From Parelaphostrongylus tenuis (taxonomy: Eukaryota; Nematoda; Chromadorea; Rhabditida; Metastrongylidae), in NCBI GenBank assembly GCA_019055375.1, contig JAHQIW010006277.1, forward strand, positions 208,627-272,626: a DNA stretch of 64,000 bases, in the 5' to 3' direction. Under the pieces are notes generated by a model. It was given only the letters and a program-made list of their open reading frames with translations. It was not told the origin of the DNA and made no database searches. Position numbers and translations under genes: made by a program. Of the stretch, positions 58,480 to 64,000 are shown in pieces. Position 1 is the first letter of the stretch, and each line of letters opens with the position of its first letter.

Positions 58480-59540
58480 GGTGTAGTGCTTTGAAAAGCA
58501 AAACGTTTTTTTTTTTGCTCTTGCAGCGCTCTATAAAGAATTTTCCACATCAAAAGTTTTCGTTATTTTCTTCTCCCAAATGGTTGTCTAATTATCACTA
58601 AATATATAAATATGAAAACCATGCACAGACGCCAGCCTTGCATATAATTAAACTACCACTTTTCAAGCTTTCTAAAGATTATTGAAACTCTAATGAAAAC
58701 ACTTTGTGCTACGAAAAAACCAAGCAAACACGAAAACAAAACGCACTACTCATCCCGCAGGCAAATCGTAATATTCTTCTCGTTGCCACAACCTACTAAA
58801 AAAGCCCTTTCAGAAAGCAAACTTGGTGATTGACTTGCAAATTTTTGCAGCTATCGAATATTTCCTTAGAATCCTAGTGAAAAGCTGTGCCCGACGACGA
58901 GACTACGAAAAGTTAGTGCCCACTGTTGCTACACTCAGTCTCAAAAGGGAAATGCGCAACGTAATTTCTCTACGTCGCTACTACAGCTCAATAAAAGATT
59001 TATTAGGAATCAAGTTGGCACTTAGAAATGCCGTTTCTCAAGCTATCGGATAACTGACCACAACTTTGATGAAAGAACCTTTGTCCGATAAGAAAACCAA
59101 CCAAACACCTGTGTAGGATACTTTATACACTCTCAAAAAAAAACGTACTTTTCTCCTTGCTGCTGCAGCTTATTTGAAAAGCTTTTTGGAAATCAAGCAC
59201 AGTATTAAAACAGCAATTTTTTGGCTACCGAATATCTTCTATAACTCTAGCAATAAAGCTTTTTCTGGAAAAAAAACCAAGCAAACACGAATGCAAAATA
59301 CACTTTACACTCCGAAGAAAAAACGTAATATTCTCTTCGCTGCTGCAGCTCATCGGAAAAGTATTTTCGAAAAACCAAGCGTACCATCGCAATCAAAATT
59401 TTCTCAGATATCGAATGACTACTTGAAGTCCAGTGAAAAATCTGTGCTCGACGAGAAAATCACGAAAAGGCGCGTATACCATGAGTGGTACACGTGGTTT
59501 CGAAAAGGGTTAAACAAGCTTCTATCATCACATCTATAAT
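58480..59540. repeat. Divergent tandem satellite, period about 185 bp
   Basis: Words of the type gaaaaccaagcaaacacg recur near 58716, 58897 (degraded), 59088, 59270 and 59455. Between them come aacgtaatattctc, gctgctgcagct, gaaaagcttttt and tatcgaat. Monomers are clearly related but well diverged. Similar monomers occur in the lip-B last intron (about 18340-20950) and singly at 35350 and 56940-57050. The ORF 59174-59539 is an artefact of the repeat. Confidence 0.65.
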
Positions 59541-59599
59541 AAATTCCAAAAACAATATAATTCATAACCATGTATATGATATACTCTGCCGAACTTTGT

Positions 59600-60510
59600 A
59601 CTCAAAAATGCAATGCTTAAGCATTTAACAAACCAGGTACACTGTCCTCATTGTTATGCCAATTTCTTTGTGTCCACTCGATAGTATTTGTTTGCCTTGA
59701 CGATATGAAAACGTCGTGACAAGCCTGTGCAACACCGGCTGCAGGATAGCCATATCGCCTTTGGTAATCTCCGCGTATTTTTCTGAACTGGGTGGGAACG
59801 ATTTTGTCTAGCGAGTGACATGAGACAAAAACTAATTTCAGATCGGTTGCGGGCTCTACAATTATGTGACACAAGACGATATATGTTCAATAAAGAGAGA
59901 ATTTTGGGAGTACGCTAGGATTATGGGAAGGATTTGCATTATAGCTCCAAAGATAGTAATGTAACGCTATCATTAATTGCATGTCACTATTTTCATCACC
60001 CAAGGACATATATCTGTCGACGTTTGGAGTTACATTGTATTATATACCGAGTCTCTTTTTTCTCGTATCCGGTCTATTCACATAAATGCAGTCAAAAAAT
60101 GTTCTGTACAAAAAAAAAACTTCTGGAAAGGGAATACACAGAACTCAATGCATTCCTTGCATACCGCGTTTCAAGCTGCTGAAGGTGAACTTGAATGTGT
60201 CAAATCTTACACGGATTTCTTTAAGACAATGTACTCAACTCAACTGCGTTTTTGAGAAATGGTCAGACTTGATGGTATTTGTATTGCTCCATAATTTATT
60301 CGCATTACTATCTACTCATTTTTTCGATTTTTAAATCGTGTTATTGCCAAATGGTATGTTGAAAAATGTAGTAGCTTAAGCCAGGGAGGTAGACTTGGGT
60401 ACGTGTGTTGTGGATTCAATTCCTAAGAATTTGAATGAAACAGCACCAGTTACGCTAGATTATACTCAGCGACTATAAGTTCTAAATAGTGTAAGAAATG
60501 CTATCAAAAA
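59600..60510. other. Intergenic, nothing recognised
   Basis: Short overlapping ORFs in several frames around 59940-60330, none with a motif. Confidence 0.45.
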
Positions 60511-60519
60511 GATTAACTT

Positions 60520-61275
60520 TATGCCTGGATACTACTTATTGGACTGTAGGCCATTGTGTCAAGCGCTACGTCGAAGGCAATATGAGCTATCAAAGTCAAC
60601 CTTTGGCTAATTAGCCACCTTTGACGAGGACGCTCTGCGGCACAACCTGGAAGTTCATTGAATGCTAGTACCAGGGACTGAAAAGCTCACGTGGATACGG
60701 CTGCAGCACCATCGATTACCACCTAAATGAAATAGGCTTTCGCAAAGTGATGTCTCATAGGACATCTAATGCACTAACCGACCACAACTGCGCTGTATGC
60801 GTGAGTTTCTGCGAAGTCTTTCACTGCGATCGCGCCAGGAGAATTTCAGTAGTCCATCTTTACTAAAATTGAGTTTTGGATCTACTATGAAAAACAAAAC
60901 GCACCACGAGTACTAGCTACGCCGCGGCGAAGACCTTCCAGTTTAGCTAAAGCTCATGCTTCATGCTCAAGAGATTATGCTCTCGCTTTTTGTGATTGGC
61001 AGAGCATACGGTTTCAGGAACTCCTCCATAACGAGCATGCAGTCAGTGAGTGTCAACATCTTCGGAAAATGGTTCTGAAGGATGATCGCAGTAGTGTGAT
61101 GGATGTGTCCTCAACGACTTAGTGTCGTCTTTTGCGGGATAGCGCTCGTCCTCACATTGCAATGTCGACTGCCACTTTTTGAAAAAAACTGGGTTGAACC
61201 ACGACTTCACATCTGCTGTATAGCCCTGCTGCCATACCATGAACCATCGTCTGCAGAGAAAACATTTGAAGCCCA
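60520..61275 (+). mobile_element. Mariner-type transposase relic M3
   Basis: Collinear with M1 and M2: cgctacgtcgaaggcaatatgagc, tttgacgaggacgctctgcgg, cgattaccacctaaatgaaat, gcactaaccgaccacaactg. Frame is lost throughout. Confidence 0.68.
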
Positions 61276-61423
61276 CAATTAGCTCAAAAGTGAACTTACC
61301 GGCCTCATTCGATCTTCAACTTCGATATTTGTAGGAAGAAATCATCGAATCTATGCCAAACGAATAATTGGCGTTTTGTCCTTTATTCGATGTCTTGATT
61401 CGCAAAAATTTAACAACAAGATA

Positions 61424-61496
61424 GGATCATCGTTAGTGCAATTGGTTAGCACGTATTCCGACAAGGGTGAAATGCGGATTCAGTTCCCGTCTTACG
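61424..61496 (+). repeat. tRNA-like Pol III unit
   Basis: ATCGTTAGTGCAATTGGTTA, then GGATTCAGTTCCCGTCTTACG. A-box and T-arm-like parts, no convincing anticodon arm. Same family as 47767. Confidence 0.45.
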
Positions 61497-61527
61497 TTCA
61501 AAGTTTTGCATGTCAATCAAGTTGGTT

Positions 61528-61529
<2 letters not shown>

Positions 61530-61567
<38 letters not shown>

Positions 61568-61603
61568 GCACTTATATATATGCATATATATACCTATGCA
61601 TAC

Positions 61604-61641
<38 letters not shown>
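61530..61641. repeat. (TA)n microsatellite, two long tracts
   Basis: Two uninterrupted (TA)n runs (about 61530-61563 and 61610-61640) around a tatgcata-type core, at the left edge of duplicated block B. Confidence 0.85.
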
Positions 61642-61642
<1 letters not shown>

Positions 61643-63420
61643 AAATGCCTATATAAATACGTAAAAGAGTGTATCCACTTGTGCATGCGTTGTAGTATTG
61701 AAGGTTTGAGAGCTTTTTGTAAAGCGTGCTAGAAAATCATCAACAACGCTGAGTACTGTGATATTTTGTACAGACAGTAGTCGATTACTTCTAAAATGTA
61801 CTGTTTACATCTGCCAAATGATTATTGCAGTTATTTCTTCAGAAATAAGTCTATTCAAGTCTTACTTTGTCTATAATTTATTCAAGTCTCATATTCGTAT
61901 CGTTGTTCTTCGATTTCACTCACAACTACGAAATCTTGACTTTCATTGATGTTTGTAAAGCATGAATGTAAAAAATCTCAACTGAGGACGATCACTATGG
62001 GAGTGGAAAACAACAGTTGTCAAAAACTGCTATTAAGCATATTATACATCCAACTCACTCATTACAGCGTATCTTCTTCAATTCATTCAATTTTCCGTAA
62101 ATAACAAGCTCTATCAACAATTCGCAAGTCAAGCAGACAAAACACTTGTGAAGATACGAAGTTTTCCACTTTCTTTGTTTGTTTTAATAAAGTAGAGTTC
62201 TTAATAATGTTATGGTTGTCTTGTTTGCGTCTAGTGCAGGGTATACTGTGCCCTACAATCCATTGTAAGTCGATCCGTGGTTCGATCTCTTGCATTTTGC
62301 TCACCAAGCCTTCCATACCTCCGAAAGTGGTCGAATTGCTGCCATTTCATCTTGAAAGGAGAGTGGCACTGACATGATACACCTCGCGGGTTATCGCAAG
62401 ACATTGTTTTAGCCAGCAGTGCCTTGGTCCACTTTTGCGATGCCTATGAAGTCGTGATAGCGCGTTCTAAGGCCGCTTGTCCAGATGCCTATTCTTCATT
62501 ATTCAAGAATAGATTAATCATTACTTTTCAAGACTCGTCTACTTGTTATATTATGTGCGGATTCCAGCACTCATTCGTGCTCTTCATTCAGTGTATAACA
62601 GTAGTAAACCGCTTAGTGTTATGTACTGCTTGTTAGCGTTAGTGCCGTTTTTACACTGTCTTGCAACTTGCATCCATCGTCTACACGTTCTCCTCCCATT
62701 AGTATCAGCTTTTTGATTAAAATGGGAAGTAAAAGATGCGAAATCTCAGCGTTTGCTACCTATTATACAGCAGTAATGCTTTAAGACTACATAATTAAAA
62801 TTATTCACTTGTAGATCACTACATGTCGATTTTCCTTGGCAATTACACTGATCCCAGTAGTGTTCCAAAGGAAATCTGTCTAATAGTGAGTTCAATTTCC
62901 TATTACTAGTTATTTTCTATGAGCACAGAGTCACATAAAATACGTTTCGATGGCTTCAGAATTCAGAATTTACAATTTACAGAATAAGATTCTTCTGAGC
63001 CTTATGCATAAGACTCAGCGGATTCTGATCAGCCTTATCACAAATAGCAATTCTGAGTATGAATTGAGATATATCAGGTTGAATTTGAAAGTGGAAATCA
63101 TTTTCATCCTGAATCTGTTCCGTCTAATACACTCGATGTGTGGGCGCACATATCAGAGTGTTTTTTTTTGTTTATGATTGATAAAACTATTATTTGAAGT
63201 TTATTCTATATAAACATTGTTGTATGTCTTTGTTAAGCTTACGCTGTTAATGTGCGCTTACACTTTAACAACGTACGAACGCTAGTAGGAGAAGCTCATT
63301 TAGACATTGGTCAGACTACTCAGGAAAATAGAAATGACTGATTATTAGGTAACGTTTATGCTAGCAAAAAAACCGCTTTAACGGATATAAGTATAGCAGT
63401 AGAAATAAGAGTTTGTAAGA
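61642..63420 (+). repeat. Duplicated block B (5' region of chemoreceptor 2)
   Basis: Collinear with 40215-41330 and then directly with 44890-45560. It includes R3, a partial SINE A at 62222-62340, the gtgcggattccagca segment, chemoreceptor exon 1 and the first 500 bases of intron. The 3.5 kb separating these two parts in block A is absent here. Confidence 0.72.
62823..62885 (+). CDS. First exon of a second Sra/Srab-type chemoreceptor (chemoreceptor 2), partial
   Basis: ATG to a GTGAGT donor, 21 codons, MSIFLGNYTDPSSVPKEIC. Same length and phase as exon 1 of chemoreceptor 1 (MSISLSNCSDPSSVPRNTC), with the same donor and a homologous intron start. Exon 2 was not found before 64000; in chemoreceptor 1 it lies 1.5 kb downstream, so it would fall outside the window. 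Whether the rest of the gene exists is unknown. Confidence 0.6.
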
Positions 63421-63454
63421 AGTGTCGATTCCAGTAATGTTTGAGTACTGAGAG

Positions 63455-63600
63455 AGTTGAGTGGTGAGCAAAAATACGGTCTCTGACGGGAGTTGAACCC
63501 GCGTTTCATCCATACCGAGGACGCGTGCTACACTGCACCAGCGAGGTACATTCGCACCACCACTCATTCTTCTAAATCTCTATGATACCTGTCAGCCAAC
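63455..63600 (-). repeat. tRNA-like unit, left arm of an inverted pair
   Basis: The minus strand reads gcgaatgtacctcgctggtg, cacgcgtcctcggtatggat and gggttcaactcccgtcagag. It aligns along its whole length with 63745-63880 on the plus strand. The B-box-like GGTTCAACTCC is good; the anticodon arm is poor. Confidence 0.6.
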
Positions 63601-63744
63601 AACCATACAGTTTGGTCGGGATGCGATTTCGCTTTATAAATCCAGTGAAGCTGACAGCTATTGTCGATAAGCAATACTCAATATTTCTGGTGTTTTTACT
63701 GCCTGCTTTGTAGTGTTATGATTTTCATATATACCTAAGAGACC

Positions 63745-63880
63745 TATCATGTAGATATAGAAGAGTGAGTAGTCGTGCGAATGTACCTCGGTCGTGTAGT
63801 GGCAGCACGCGTTCTCGGTATGGGTGAAACGCGTGTTCGACTCCTGTCTGAGGTCGTATTTTTGTTCAGCACTCAAATCT
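63745..63880 (+). repeat. tRNA-like unit, right arm of an inverted pair
   Basis: The plus strand reads gcgaatgtacctcggtcgtg, cacgcgttctcggtatgggt and gtgttcgactcctgtctgag. About 145 bases separate it from the left arm. Confidence 0.6.
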
Positions 63881-64000
63881 TCAGATTATTATGGAAATCA
63901 TAACACGGCAAAACAGGCACTGAAAACGCCAGAAATATTGTTTGATTGCTTGCAAAATTTCGAACTTCAGACTGGACCCGAATCCTCATATCTTTCTTTT

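Noticed and set aside
59174..59539. Plus-strand ORF of 121 codons
   Set aside because: Follows the 185-bp tandem repeat, and its codons repeat with the satellite monomers.
1..64000. CRISPR array, bacterial operons or phage genes
   Set aside because: No regular short repeats with spacers. Gene structure, splice sites and repeats are those of an animal genome.

Overview
This 64 kb window is AT-rich, intron-rich eukaryotic DNA from a parasitic nematode, most likely a strongylid or hookworm-type species. That is inferred from the gene families (secreted class 3 lipases, a nematode-specific serpentine chemoreceptor), the splice-site style, and dense relics of RTE LINEs, mariner elements and tRNA-derived SINEs. 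No single ORF encodes a whole cellular protein. The genes had to be assembled from short exons by matching splice sites, reading phase and paralogue structure.

Layout. (1) 1-5.1 kb: 3' half of a class 3 lipase gene (lip-A, +, 5' end outside the window). Its 4.4 kb intron holds a SINE, a mariner relic and an RTE relic. (2) 5.1-15.9 kb: intergenic repeats, a mariner C-terminus, and an RTE copy with a 12-bp target-site duplication. (3) 15.9-22.1 kb: a complete eight-exon lipase gene (lip-B, +, about 284 codons) with a 4.7 kb repeat-filled last intron. (4) 22.1-31.5 kb: three RTE relics, a foldback element, two SINE-like repeats and two further lipase relics. One is only exon 1; the other keeps six exons but has lost its catalytic serine, two splice donors and one base. 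(5) 31.5-44.9 kb: the most complete RTE copy (EN plus RT with FADD), a large nested palindrome, a mariner relic, SINEs and an innexin-like fragment on the minus strand. (6) 45.0-55.2 kb: a seven-exon seven-transmembrane chemoreceptor gene of the Sra/Srab/Sre type (+, about 326 codons, one probable +1 frameshift in exon 6). Its introns hold a maT-like transposon relic, SINEs and a GC-rich island with a hydrophobic ORF. (7) 55.2-62.8 kb: a Penelope-like GIY-YIG fragment with a hammerhead-like motif downstream, a divergent satellite of about 185 bp, and a third mariner relic. (8) 61.6-63.4 kb: a diverged duplicate of the chemoreceptor 5' region carrying a second first exon, whose remaining exons are not seen before the window ends. 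An inverted pair of tRNA-like units follows.

The functional theme is two lineage-expanded families in tandem: secreted lipases (likely digestive or extracellular lipid hydrolysis) and chemosensory receptors. Both show birth and death by local duplication, with retroelements inflating the introns and spacers. All family assignments are by eye. None was checked by a search.
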